DNA of 48,455 bases, taken from an uncultured Clostridia bacterium (GTDB lineage Bacteria; Bacillota; Clostridia; UBA1212; UBA1255). Below are positions 9,683 to 18,093 of the stretch, piece after piece; position 1 is the stretch's first letter; each line of letters starts with the position of its first letter. The DNA lies in NCBI GenBank assembly GCA_947625435.1, contig CANQOI010000009.1:1-48455 (forward strand), written 5' to 3'. The notes under the pieces are model-generated. The model saw only the letters and a list, made by a program, of their open reading frames with translations, did no database searches and had not been told where the DNA came from. The position numbers and the translations under genes were made by a program.

Positions 9683-11116
9683 ATGAATGAAGAAGAAAGT
9701 AAGATCTATATGGGTTTTCCCGGAGACGAGCCGCCGTTTTACGCGTATGAGGCAGTACAGATATTCGGCGACTGCGGAGCGTTCCCCGAATTTGTGCCGC
9801 ATTCCCGGGACGGCATATGGCTTTCAAAGAACGGAAAACGTATATGCGTGCCGGATTTTACCGAAAATGACCCGGGCGTGAGACAAAAACTGATAAAAAG
9901 AGAGATATATGTGATAATGAGCTCTCTTACGGGATATGTGTCTCCGTGGGGGTGCATGACGGGCGTGCGCCCCGCCAAAATAGTAAACGGCCTTATAAAA
10001 AGCGGCATGTCGGGAAGAGAAGCCGTGCGCGAGCTGGAGACATTTTACCTTGTGTCGCACGATAAGGCGTGCCTCGCGCTTGAAACGGCGCAAAACCAGG
10101 AAAGATTCCTCAATGAGCAGCACATGTGCCCCGAAAATACGGCGATATACATAGACATACCCTTTTGCCCCACCAGGTGCCTTTACTGCTCCTTTACGTC
10201 GCACCCGATAGAAAAGTACAAAAAACGCGTGGGCGAATATCTCACGCTTCTTGAAAATGAGATGAGGCGCGTCATACCTTTGGCCGTATCGAAAGGGTAC
10301 CGCCCCGAGAGCCTCTACATAGGAGGGGGCACGCCCACCTCGCTTTCCGAAGATGATTTCGCGCATTTTATGGATTTCGTGACCGACATTATAGACGTTC
10401 CTTCGCTCAAAGAATTTTCTCTCGAAGCGGGCAGGCCCGACAGCATAACGGATCGCAAGCTGAAACGCGCGCTTGACGCCGGAGTCACGCGCATTAGCAT
10501 AAATCCCCAGACGATGAACGACAGGACTCTCGAGATGATAGGCAGGAAGCACACTGCGGCGGACACGGAAAGGGCATTTTACGCGGCCCGGAGCGCCGGC
10601 TTTACGAACATAAACACGGACATAATAGCGGGGCTTCCCGGAGAGGATACGCCCGATTTTGAAAGGACTCTCTCTCTGATAAGAGATATGCGGCCGGATT
10701 CGATGACGGTGCATACTCTCAGCGTGAAACGTGCCGCCGACCTCAGGCGCGATCCCAGAGCGTCGTCTCTCCGTCACGATATAACCGGTAAAATGCTCTC
10801 TCTCGCATACGACGCCGCAAAAGAAATGGACATGAGACCGTTTTACATGTACAGACAGAAAAACATGCTGGGAAATCTTGAAAATGTGTCTTACTGCCGC
10901 GCCGGCTGCGAGAGTCCGTATAACATACACATTATGGAGGAGGACCAGACGGTGCTCGCCTTCGGAGCGGGAGGAGTGAGCAAGTTCTGCAGCTTTGCGG
11001 AAGGAGACGGCGGGATCGGGAGGACAATAAAGCGCTCATTCAATGTAAAAGGCGTGGAGGACTACATGGCCCGATCGGAGGAAATGGCGGAGCGCAAGAT
11101 CGCAATGCTCGGGTGA
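9683..11116 (+). CDS. hemZ: HemZ-type radical SAM coproporphyrinogen dehydrogenase-like protein
   Basis: Oxygen-independent coproporphyrinogen III oxidase-like enzyme. The radical SAM cluster motif CPTRCLYC supplies Cys162, Cys166 and Cys169. GGGTPT and the HemN-like barrel follow, and the N-terminal region of about 150 residues is characteristic of the HemZ branch. Whether it acts in haem synthesis is uncertain, since many HemZ carriers lack the rest of the pathway. The start is not settled: ATG 9683 gives a family-like first strand, but its GGGAG is only 1 base away; TTG 9668 and ATG 9710 are alternatives. It follows the MBL hydrolase by 31 bases. An extended -10 promoter for mutL lies just after its stop. 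Confidence 0.88.
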   Translation: MNEEESKIYMGFPGDEPPFYAYEAVQIFGDCGAFPEFVPHSRDGIWLSKNGKRICVPDFTENDPGVRQKLIKREIYVIMSSLTGYVSPWGCMTGVRPAKIVNGLIKSGMSGREAVRELETFYLVSHDKACLALETAQNQERFLNEQHMCPENTAIYIDIPFCPTRCLYCSFTSHPIEKYKKRVGEYLTLLENEMRRVIPLAVSKGYRPESLYIGGGTPTSLSEDDFAHFMDFVTDIIDVPSLKEFSLEAGRPDSITDRKLKRALDAGVTRISINPQTMNDRTLEMIGRKHTAADTERAFYAARSAGFTNINTDIIAGLPGEDTPDFERTLSLIRDMRPDSMTVHTLSVKRAADLRRDPRASSLRHDITGKMLSLAYDAAKEMDMRPFYMYRQKNMLGNLENVSYCRAGCESPYNIHIMEEDQTVLAFGAGGVSKFCSFAEGDGGIGRTIKRSFNVKGVEDYMARSEEMAERKIAMLG

Positions 11117-11120
11117 GCTT

Positions 11121-11139
11121 GCGTGATATAATAACACGC
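11121..11139 (+). promoter_or_regulatory. Extended -10 promoter inside a palindrome, upstream of mutL
   Basis: TGATATAAT (11124-11132) is an extended -10 element with a perfect TATAAT. It sits within the inverted repeat GCGTG-N9-CACGC (11121-11139). No good -35 is seen at the right spacing. The arrangement could mean that a repressor covers the -10 for the mutL-miaA unit. Confidence 0.55.
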
Positions 11140-11155
11140 GAAAGAGGGTGGCGTT

Positions 11156-13039
11156 ATGAGTAAAATAATAGTTCTGGACGAGCTTACCGCGTCGCAGATA
11201 GCTGCGGGAGAGGTGATAGAAAGGCCCGCGTCCGTAGTAAAGGAGCTGGTCGAAAATTCAATAGATGCCGGCGCGACTTCCGTTTCCGTTGAGATACGTG
11301 CGGGAGGCATAAAATACATACGGGTGACAGACAACGGCTGCGGCTTTGAGGCTGATGATGCCGTTATCGCATTTGACAAGCACGCCACGAGTAAAATACG
11401 CTGCGGCGGGGATCTTGAGAACATAACCACTCTCGGATTCAGGGGAGAGGCGCTGGCCAGCATCGCTGCCGTTTCGGACGTGGAGCTGCTGAGTAAGACG
11501 AAGGAAGCCGAAACGGGCGTTTATGTGCATATAAGGGGCTGCGACGTCATTGAAACGGGCGAGAGAGGCGCGGCAAACGGAAGCGTGATAACAGTAAGGG
11601 ATATTTTTTACAATACTCCGGCAAGATATAAATTCCTTAAGAAGGACGGCACGGAGGCGTCGTACGCGGCGGATATACTGCAAAAGCTGGCCATAGCGAA
11701 TCCGGGCATATCTTTCAGGCTCACGTCAAACGGATCGGATGTTTTCAGAACGCCGGGCGACGGGGATCTCAGGACAGTTATATTCAGCATATTCGGCAGA
11801 TCCGTGGCGGGCTCTGTGCTCCCCGTAAAATATGAGCTTGACGGCTGCCGCATCACGGGCCTTGCCGGTGTGCGCGACGCCGTTTTTTCCAACAGGAGCA
11901 GGCAACTTTTATATGTTAACGGCAGATGCGTAAGGTCAAAGGCCGTAACATCGGCCATTGACGAGGCTTACAAGACGGTCACCATGAAAAACAAGTTCCC
12001 GTTTGTCGTGCTGATGCTCGAGCTGCCCGTGTCAAGGGTGGATGTCAATGTGCATCCGACAAAGGCCGAGGTGCGTTTTTCGGACGAGAGCGGCGTATGC
12101 AGGCTCGTATACAACGGACTTAAAAATGCTTTGCTGTACGACAACAGGGAAGACAGACAGGCGCCGATCTCTTCGCCCGCGAGGGAAACTGCGCCCGCGC
12201 CGATATCCGAGACGGCGCGGAAACCTGCACCCGCGCCCGTGCCGGCAGCTGCGGCGACCGATGAATCGGCGCGGAAACCTGCACCCGCGGCGGCGACCGC
12301 GCCTATCCCGGTGCCGATCCCCGCCATGCCTATCCCCATGCCGACGCCCGCGGCGGCGCATGCGTCTGTATTTGACACGGCGCATGAAGACCACAACCTG
12401 CCCGAGATCCGGTCGGCAGAGAGCGATGCGTGCGAGGATGAGCCCGGAAAGCCCGTTCTTTACAATTCTTCGAGCGTGTATACAGACAGTGAGATAATAG
12501 GCCAGATATTTGACACATATATCATTTTACAGTACGGGAATGAAATGGTTCTCATAGATCAGCACGCGGCGCACGAACGCATAAAGTACGAGGAGATAAA
12601 AGAGCTTATTGAAAGCCCGTGCGAGGCCGTTTCACCGATGCTCGTACCCATAACAATGGAGCTCACACCGTCCGAATATATTGCATTCAACAACAACATT
12701 GAATTCTTCAGGAGCATGGGCTTTGAAACAGACTGCTTCGGCGGAAATGCGATAATAATAAGGGCCGTACCGGCCGTGCTCGCAGGCAGCTGCATAGAGG
12801 ACGTGATACTTTCGGGGCTGCGCGGCAAAAAATCCACCGGATATACGGACGAAGAAATATATACGATGGCGTGCAAAGCGGCGGTGAAAGCAAATAAACG
12901 CCTGTCGCGCGCGGAAATCGAGGAGCTTCTCAAAAAACTGGCAAAGCTTGAAAATTCCGGCACGTGTCCTCACGGCAGACCCATAACTGTCAGCATTACG
13001 GAACACGAGCTTGAAAGAAGGTTTAAAAGATGCCTGTGA
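11156..13039 (+). CDS. mutL: DNA mismatch repair protein MutL
   Basis: Mismatch-repair ATPase and latent nicking endonuclease, 627 residues. The N-terminal GHKL ATPase begins with IAAGEVIERP and includes VENSIDAGA and GFRGEAL. The C-terminal domain has the endonuclease motif DQHA-x2-E-x4-E (from Asp468) and CPHGRP (about 604), so this is a nicking-type MutL as in organisms without MutH. The linker (about residues 340-405) is an alanine/proline-rich tract with an internal repeat. The start at 11156 has a GAGGGTGG ribosome site. mutS is not adjacent, unlike many Clostridia. The stop overlaps miaA by 10 bases. Confidence 0.96.
   Translation: MSKIIVLDELTASQIAAGEVIERPASVVKELVENSIDAGATSVSVEIRAGGIKYIRVTDNGCGFEADDAVIAFDKHATSKIRCGGDLENITTLGFRGEALASIAAVSDVELLSKTKEAETGVYVHIRGCDVIETGERGAANGSVITVRDIFYNTPARYKFLKKDGTEASYAADILQKLAIANPGISFRLTSNGSDVFRTPGDGDLRTVIFSIFGRSVAGSVLPVKYELDGCRITGLAGVRDAVFSNRSRQLLYVNGRCVRSKAVTSAIDEAYKTVTMKNKFPFVVLMLELPVSRVDVNVHPTKAEVRFSDESGVCRLVYNGLKNALLYDNREDRQAPISSPARETAPAPISETARKPAPAPVPAAAATDESARKPAPAAATAPIPVPIPAMPIPMPTPAAAHASVFDTAHEDHNLPEIRSAESDACEDEPGKPVLYNSSSVYTDSEIIGQIFDTYIILQYGNEMVLIDQHAAHERIKYEEIKELIESPCEAVSPMLVPITMELTPSEYIAFNNNIEFFRSMGFETDCFGGNAIIIRAVPAVLAGSCIEDVILSGLRGKKSTGYTDEEIYTMACKAAVKANKRLSRAEIEELLKKLAKLENSGTCPHGRPITVSITEHELERRFKRCL
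12214..12289 (+). repeat. 22-base direct repeat pair in the MutL linker
   Basis: Bases 12214-12235 recur identically at 12268-12289, encoding two copies of the peptide ARKPAPA. The repeat lies in the GC-rich Ala/Pro linker of mutL and is a likely site of slippage-driven length variation. Confidence 0.85.
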
Positions 13040-13965
13040 AAGCTCTCGTCATAACGGGCCCCACAGCTTCCGGCAAGACGTCGGCGTCCATAGAGCTTGC
13101 TCTTAAATACGGCGGTGAGATAATATCCGCCGATTCAATGCAGATATACAGATATATGGATATAGGCACCGCGAAGCCTTCTCCCGCCGAAAGAAAGGGC
13201 GTACCGCACTACATGCTGGATGTCGCGGATCCGTGGGAGGATTACAGCGTGGCAAAATATGCCAAAGAAGCACGAAAGTGCATTAAAGACGTCGCCCTTC
13301 GCGGAAAGCTTCCCATAATAACGGGAGGAACGGGGCTGTATATAAACGCGCTTGTCGAGAACATAGATTACGACACGGCCCCCGACGTTCCATCGGAGTA
13401 TATAGATGAGCTCACTGAATATGCGCATAAAAACGGCGCGGAAGCGCTGCACGGGATTTTACGGAGGGAGGATCCCGAGGCCGCGGAGCAGATACATTTT
13501 AACAATATAAAGAGAACGGCGCGCGCGATAGGCATGAAGCGCGTTACGGGAATGACTCTCGCGCAGAGGAACAGCGCGTCCAAAGCATCGCCCGCGGATA
13601 TTGAGTGCGACGTGTATGCGATAGAAACGGACAGAGACGTTCTGTATGACAGGATAAACAAAAGAGTCGATGAAATGTTTGAGGCGGGCCTTGAGGATGA
13701 GGTGAGGCGCGTTATAAAATTGTGTGAAAACGCGTATACTGCATACGGAGACCGTCCGCGCTCGAAGACCGCGCTTCAGGCGATAGGCTATAAAGAGATG
13801 ATAGCATATTTTAACGGTGAATACGGTTACGATACCGCTAAGGAACGCATCAAACAGTACAGCCGGAATTACGCAAAGAGGCAGATAACATGGTTCAGAA
13901 AGCCGGATTGGGTAAAATGGATCAGATTGGATGAGCTTCGATGCATAATGAATCCGCAAGGATAA
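13030..13965 (+). CDS. miaA: tRNA dimethylallyltransferase MiaA
   Basis: Transfers the dimethylallyl group to A37 of tRNAs reading U-starting codons. It has 311 residues, the usual length. The P-loop GPTASGKT is at residues 10-17, followed by ISADSMQIYRYMDIGTAKP, the DMAPP/tRNA-binding GGTGLYI, and the C-terminal KRQITWFRK motif. It overlaps mutL by 10 bases (mutL-miaA is a conserved pair, with hfq often next but absent here). It overlaps the start of the following membrane-protein gene by 25 bases, so the block is one transcription unit. Confidence 0.96.
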   Translation: MPVKALVITGPTASGKTSASIELALKYGGEIISADSMQIYRYMDIGTAKPSPAERKGVPHYMLDVADPWEDYSVAKYAKEARKCIKDVALRGKLPIITGGTGLYINALVENIDYDTAPDVPSEYIDELTEYAHKNGAEALHGILRREDPEAAEQIHFNNIKRTARAIGMKRVTGMTLAQRNSASKASPADIECDVYAIETDRDVLYDRINKRVDEMFEAGLEDEVRRVIKLCENAYTAYGDRPRSKTALQAIGYKEMIAYFNGEYGYDTAKERIKQYSRNYAKRQITWFRKPDWVKWIRLDELRCIMNPQG

Positions 13966-14378
13966 CACTCGCCGCCGAACTTTATATAACAGTATTTGCG
14001 GCCGCTGCTTCGGCGGCGGCATATGCGGCGCTCAGTATTTTCGGCACGCGCGGCACCGTATGTATCACGGCATCGGCGGCCGTTTTTTTTGTCATAACGG
14101 CGGTATCTCTTGTGTACGCGCCCCTTTTCGGACGCTCTGTAAAGCACAGCCTGAACGGCCGCATACTGAGCGTGAGCTACGGAGTGCTCGTAAAATACAG
14201 CGTGAGCATAGATTTCACCCGCGTTGTTTATATAACAAGGATAAGAGGCCCGTTTGAAAAGATAACGGGGGCTTCCGTACTTGAGTTCAGCTTCCCGGGA
14301 GGATGCGTATTTATGCCCGTAGGGAGCGACTCCGCCGCAGAGGGCTATATAAGCAGATGGAAACAACGCACCCTGTGA
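13941..14378 (+). CDS. Small membrane protein with bacterial PH (YdbS-like) domain
   Basis: A 145-residue protein with two N-terminal membrane helices (about 8-34 and 40-62) followed by a bacterial PH-type domain (bPH2) that begins near SVSYGVLVKYS. It matches the plan of B. subtilis YdbS, normally encoded beside a larger multi-PH protein (YdbT), and that partner follows directly with a 22-base overlap. Function is poorly known; the B. subtilis pair has been linked to bacteriocin tolerance. The start at 13941 lies inside miaA and no strong ribosome site is visible, which fits translational coupling. Confidence 0.65.
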   Translation: MHNESARITLAAELYITVFAAAASAAAYAALSIFGTRGTVCITASAAVFFVITAVSLVYAPLFGRSVKHSLNGRILSVSYGVLVKYSVSIDFTRVVYITRIRGPFEKITGASVLEFSFPGGCVFMPVGSDSAAEGYISRWKQRTL

Positions 14379-15832
14379 CGGTGATCCGGAAGATATACAA
14401 AAAGGCCGCGCTCCTTCTCATACCCGCAGTGCGCGGCGCATATCACATGATATCGGACGGTACGTACGGCTTCTCAGATTGGATGAGCGGCGTGTGGCTT
14501 GATGCGGCAGTGCTCGCCGCGGCGGTGATATTTTCAATTCTGAACTGGAGATCGGTGAAATACAGCGTAAGCCCCGGGAGGATCATACTTAAAAAGGGCG
14601 TGCTCTTCAAAAGCGAGAGGATACTTCCCGAAAAGCGCATCACATCCGTGACATGCCACAGGCCGCTGCTCTTCGGAATGCTCGGAGCCGAGTCTGTTTA
14701 CGCGGACACGGAAGGCGGCAGTACGAAGCGCTCCGATATGAGCATAATAATAAGATCGTCACGCACGCGTGATTTCTATACGTCACCGCGCTCGGGCAAA
14801 ACATACCGCCCGCGCGTGCACGAGGTGCTGCTCCTGTCCCTGTGCGTGACAGATACGCCGGCAAGCGCCGTCTACGCTTTCATTTTAATGAACCGCGCCG
14901 GTAAGATACTCGGACGCGACATAATAACGGAATTCATAAGTCTTGCGGCCGGAGCGGCCCGGTATGCCGCGGCTGTCGTTCTTGCCGTCGAGATTTTGGG
15001 AATATTGAGAAATTTTCTGTATTTCAGCAGGTTCTCCGTCACGAGATACGGGGATTCGCTTTATTTTGAGAACGGATTTTTTTCGAAGACACGCAGTATG
15101 TGTAAGACGGGTGCCGTGAATTATATAGACAGGCGGCAGAATCTTGCGTCGGCTGTCCTCGGCCTCGGCATGGTGTTCATACAGTGCACCGGTTACGGCA
15201 AGGCGAGGAAGAAGGAGGCGCTCCTCGTGCCCGCCGCCGCGGAGCGCTCGGCGGAGGCGTGTATCAAAATGCTGCTGCCGGAATTCTGCGGGCGCACTGA
15301 AAACTGCGGCGCAAAAGCCGGCGCGCACTGCCTCAGACCCGCCGCAGTATCGTTCCTGCGGTACGTAAGGACGCCTGTCGCTCTATGCGTGCCCGTTATC
15401 ATCGCATGTATATCCGTACCGCACTTCGCGGAGGTCATACTGCTCATTCTCACGCCGCCTCTTGCCCTTTTGGCCGCGGTCCGCGCAACGGCATTCAGAA
15501 GGGCGGGCATTTTCTCCGAAGGCTGCGAAATAAGCGAAAAAACAGAAGGCTGTGAAAAAACAGAAGCCCGTATAAAAAGCAAAGACGTCATGTTGACGCT
15601 TTGCTATTACAAGGGCTTCAGTATACACACGGTATCATTCCGTGCTTCAAAGATATCTCACGTAAAGATAAAACAGAATATCATGTCCCGGAACAAAAAT
15701 ATATACGACGTCACTGTTTACACATGCGGCGAGGGAGGACACAGGCACACCGTGCGGGGTCTCGACATCGACCGTGAAGACCCGCAAGCATATATCACTT
15801 CTTTTCCTTTTTTGCAGGGAGTGTTTTTTTGA
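14357..15832 (+). CDS. Membrane protein with three bacterial PH domains (YdbT-like)
   Basis: Large partner of the preceding YdbS-like protein, 491 residues from ATG 14357; an in-frame ATG at 14303 would lie deep inside the upstream gene. A pair of N-terminal helices leads to a first bPH2 domain (VSPGRIILKKGVLF). A helix pair (about 195-225) precedes the second (YGDSLYFENGFF), and another pair (about 340-375) precedes a third near the C-terminus (HTVSFRASKISHVKI). The alternation of helix pairs and PH domains is diagnostic of the YdbT family. Its 3' end overlaps the convergent gene by 38 bases, so no terminator lies between them. Confidence 0.7.
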   Translation: METTHPVTVIRKIYKKAALLLIPAVRGAYHMISDGTYGFSDWMSGVWLDAAVLAAAVIFSILNWRSVKYSVSPGRIILKKGVLFKSERILPEKRITSVTCHRPLLFGMLGAESVYADTEGGSTKRSDMSIIIRSSRTRDFYTSPRSGKTYRPRVHEVLLLSLCVTDTPASAVYAFILMNRAGKILGRDIITEFISLAAGAARYAAAVVLAVEILGILRNFLYFSRFSVTRYGDSLYFENGFFSKTRSMCKTGAVNYIDRRQNLASAVLGLGMVFIQCTGYGKARKKEALLVPAAAERSAEACIKMLLPEFCGRTENCGAKAGAHCLRPAAVSFLRYVRTPVALCVPVIIACISVPHFAEVILLILTPPLALLAAVRATAFRRAGIFSEGCEISEKTEGCEKTEARIKSKDVMLTLCYYKGFSIHTVSFRASKISHVKIKQNIMSRNKNIYDVTVYTCGEGGHRHTVRGLDIDREDPQAYITSFPFLQGVFF

Positions 15833-16625
15833 GCTGTGAGTAGCTTTCGCCGGGAAACTCAAAATAAATGTGGTTGTTCTCGTCCTGAAGCTCGACTATC
15901 ACCGCATCGCCGCGTATCTTGCCTCCGGAGGTGTTTATGCCCGGGTATTTTGAATACTCGCCGAATGAGACTATGTCGTCTTCGGAGCATACTATCTCGC
16001 CCCGGGGCTTGTTCCAGTCGGAATCAAAGAATACGTAAGAGCCGTTCTCTTCCTTAAAATACAGTCTCCTTCTCGGCTGATCGAAACGCGGCCCGCATAC
16101 GTTCATGAGCCTGCACATGATGCACGAAGGATTGTTTATGCGCGCCAGCTCCTCGGATATTTCACGTATCGCGCTGTTGTTCACCTGATCGTTCTGCTTT
16201 CCTATTATGGGGGACACGTACTTTAACATCTCGCCCGCCGTGACCGTTTCGGGAAGCGCCTCGCCGTCTTTTGAAAAAAGAGCGAAGAATGATTCTCTTT
16301 TTTTCTTTATAGTGCTGGGCTTTCCGGCAGCCTTTCTGTACTCGTTGTTTTTCTTTATATACTTGAAAGCCGAATAAGCGCCGAAGCCTATGCATGCCGC
16401 GGAGAGCACGAACCACGTTACCTTTTTGTCCGGATACTCAAACGCCGTAAGTACGAAAAGAGCGCACAGGAGCACCATGCTTATGCCCGTGAAGATCGGC
16501 ATCGCTATATCCGGAGGCGCCGCAGGCTGCTCGTCGGCATAGCGCGTGTAAGCCGTCTCGAACGCGTCGCTTATGAGCGCTTCGGGAGATATGTTGTATC
16601 TTTCTGTATCTCTTATGTCTATCAT
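15795..16625 (-). CDS. Membrane protein of unknown function
   Basis: I do not recognise the family. The protein has 276 residues. A soluble N-terminal segment of about 43 residues is followed by two membrane helices (about 44-65 and 72-92), then a basic stretch (IKKKRES). The cytoplasmic C-terminal half carries a three-cysteine cluster (CIMCRLMNVC, about 168-177) and a beta-rich end that resembles a bacterial PH-type fold. The similarity in plan to the convergent PH-domain proteins may be coincidental. The start at 16625 has AAGGAG 10 bases upstream. Its stop overlaps the convergent YdbT-like gene by 38 bases. It is divergent from rnpB. Confidence 0.65.
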   Translation of the reverse strand: MIDIRDTERYNISPEALISDAFETAYTRYADEQPAAPPDIAMPIFTGISMVLLCALFVLTAFEYPDKKVTWFVLSAACIGFGAYSAFKYIKKNNEYRKAAGKPSTIKKKRESFFALFSKDGEALPETVTAGEMLKYVSPIIGKQNDQVNNSAIREISEELARINNPSCIMCRLMNVCGPRFDQPRRRLYFKEENGSYVFFDSDWNKPRGEIVCSEDDIVSFGEYSKYPGINTSGGKIRGDAVIVELQDENNHIYFEFPGESYSQLKKTLPAKKEKK

Positions 16626-16696
16626 TTATCCGTTGCTCCTTCGGGTGAAATACAGGCGCCATTATACAATAATTTATTTCTTTTTACAAGAAACTA

Positions 16697-16705
16697 TGCT
16701 ATACT
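16697..16705 (+). promoter_or_regulatory. Extended -10 promoter of rnpB
   Basis: TGCTATACT is an extended -10 element placed 6-7 bases before the predicted 5' end of the RNase P RNA. The -35 region (16677-16682, TTTCTT) is weak, as often with extended -10 promoters. Confidence 0.7.
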
Positions 16706-16710
16706 GACAT

Positions 16711-17090
16711 GAGTCGGCAGACCTGACGGTCGCGGCTGCATACGCCCTGCGGCACACAGCCGCGGAGCGATTTGCCGAAAGGCAGCAGATGAGGAAAGTC
16801 CGGGCTTCACAGGACAGGGTGCCGGTTAACGGCCGGTGGAGGCAACTCCAAGGAAAGTGCAACAGAAAATTACCGCCCGCATTTTACGGGTAAGGATGAA
16901 AAGGCGAGGTAAGAGCTCACCGGCGTCCGGGTGACCGGGCGGCCGTGTAAACCCCACCTGAAGCAACACCGCATATAGAGCGTTATGTTTGTCCGACAGC
17001 TCTGAAGGTGGCTTGAGCCGCACAGCAATGTGCGGCGTAGACAGATGACCGTCCACGACAGAACCCGGCTTACGGTCTGCCGATTTTTAT
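16711..17090 (+). ncRNA. rnpB: RNase P RNA, bacterial class A
   Basis: Catalytic RNA of RNase P, which trims the 5' leaders of tRNAs. Conserved region I (GAGGAAAGTCCGGGCTTC) lies around 16790-16807 and conserved region V (ACAGAACCCGGCTTA) around 17059-17073. Helix P1 is formed by TCGGCAGACC (16714-16723) with its exact complement at 17074-17083, which fixes both ends. The internal layout, including AGGTAAGAGCTCACCGG, matches the ancestral A type found in Clostridia rather than the B. subtilis B type. The P1 3' strand runs into a T-rich tail that can act as terminator. An ATTTTAC word lies within the RNA at 16881. Confidence 0.96.
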
Positions 17091-17115
17091 TATTTAAGAT
17101 AAATGAGGATTCTTT

Positions 17116-18054
17116 ATGGAGCAGCGTAGCGGATATTACATAGGATATGACATAGGAGGCACCAAATGCGCTGTCACTCTCGGCCGGTATTCGGACGCCT
17201 CCGACAGCTTCACCGTTGAAGACAAAGTAAGGTTTGATACGAACCCGGGAGGGGATATACGGGATCCGTACGATGTACTGTCCGAGCTCGCACGCGGCGC
17301 CGAAAAGCTCCTTTCAGAGCATAATGCCGCGCCTCTGAGAATGGGCATAAGCTGCGGCGGCCCTCTCGATTCATCGAGGGGCGTCATAATGTCTCCGCCG
17401 AACCTCCCCGGGTGGGACAATGTGAATGCCGTTAAATATTTTACGGATATATTCGGCGTGCAGTGCGTGCTTCAGAACGATGCGAATGCCTGCGCGGTGG
17501 CCGAATGGAGATTCGGAGCCGGCAGGGGAACGAGGAACATGGTATTTTTTACGTTCGGCACGGGACTCGGAGCCGGGCTCATAATAGACGGAAAGCTGTA
17601 TTCCGGCACATCCGACATGGCGGGCGAGGCGGGTCATGTGAGATGCTCCGGATTCGGACCGGTGGGCTACGGCAAGGCCGGCTCGTACGAAGGCTTCTGC
17701 AGCGGCGCGGGTATAGCCAAGATCGGTAAAATGCTCGGCCTGCCCGGCGACATGACCGCCCGCGATATAGCCGAAAGGGCGCGCGCGGGGGACGCCGTGT
17801 GCAGGGAAGTATACAGAGTGAGCGGCGAGAAGCTCGGATATCTGCTCAGCATCATCATAGACATATTGAACCCCGAGGCTGTAGTGATAGGCGGCGTGTT
17901 CGCGAGAAGCTCGGATCTGCTCCTGCCGCATGCCGAAAGTATAATAGAAAAGGAAACGCTTGAATACGCGAGAAAGGTGTGCAGGATACTGCCCGCGGGT
18001 CTGGGTGAGCTCACAGGCGACTATTCCGCGCTCTCGCTTGCCGTCTTTGCGTGA
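17116..18054 (+). CDS. ROK-family sugar kinase lacking the zinc-cysteine motif
   Basis: Glucokinase-like ROK kinase of 312 residues. The ATP-binding phosphate loop GYDIGGTK is at residues 9-16, the catalytic Asp is in NDANA (near 122), and GTGLGAGLI and the His of GEAGH follow. Canonical ROK proteins then have CxCGxxGCxE for structural zinc. Here the equivalent segment reads GYGKAGSYE, with the cysteines replaced, so the zinc site is absent or altered. There is no helix-turn-helix domain, so it is an enzyme rather than a ROK repressor. The start at 17116 has GAGG 8 bases upstream. It ends 39 bases before the V-ATPase B gene. Substrate probably glucose or an N-acylated hexosamine (inference). 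Confidence 0.85.
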   Translation: MEQRSGYYIGYDIGGTKCAVTLGRYSDASDSFTVEDKVRFDTNPGGDIRDPYDVLSELARGAEKLLSEHNAAPLRMGISCGGPLDSSRGVIMSPPNLPGWDNVNAVKYFTDIFGVQCVLQNDANACAVAEWRFGAGRGTRNMVFFTFGTGLGAGLIIDGKLYSGTSDMAGEAGHVRCSGFGPVGYGKAGSYEGFCSGAGIAKIGKMLGLPGDMTARDIAERARAGDAVCREVYRVSGEKLGYLLSIIIDILNPEAVVIGGVFARSSDLLLPHAESIIEKETLEYARKVCRILPAGLGELTGDYSALSLAVFA

Positions 18055-18093
18055 AATGTCTGTTCTGACAACGAAGGAAGGTTATAAGGGATC

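Noticed and set aside
9824-10930. Long open minus-strand frame inside hemZ
   Set aside because: Arg/His-rich composition and no motifs; a shadow of hemZ.
12042-12497. Arg/Pro-rich plus-strand frame inside mutL
   Set aside because: Out-of-frame reading of the GC-rich linker; not protein-like.
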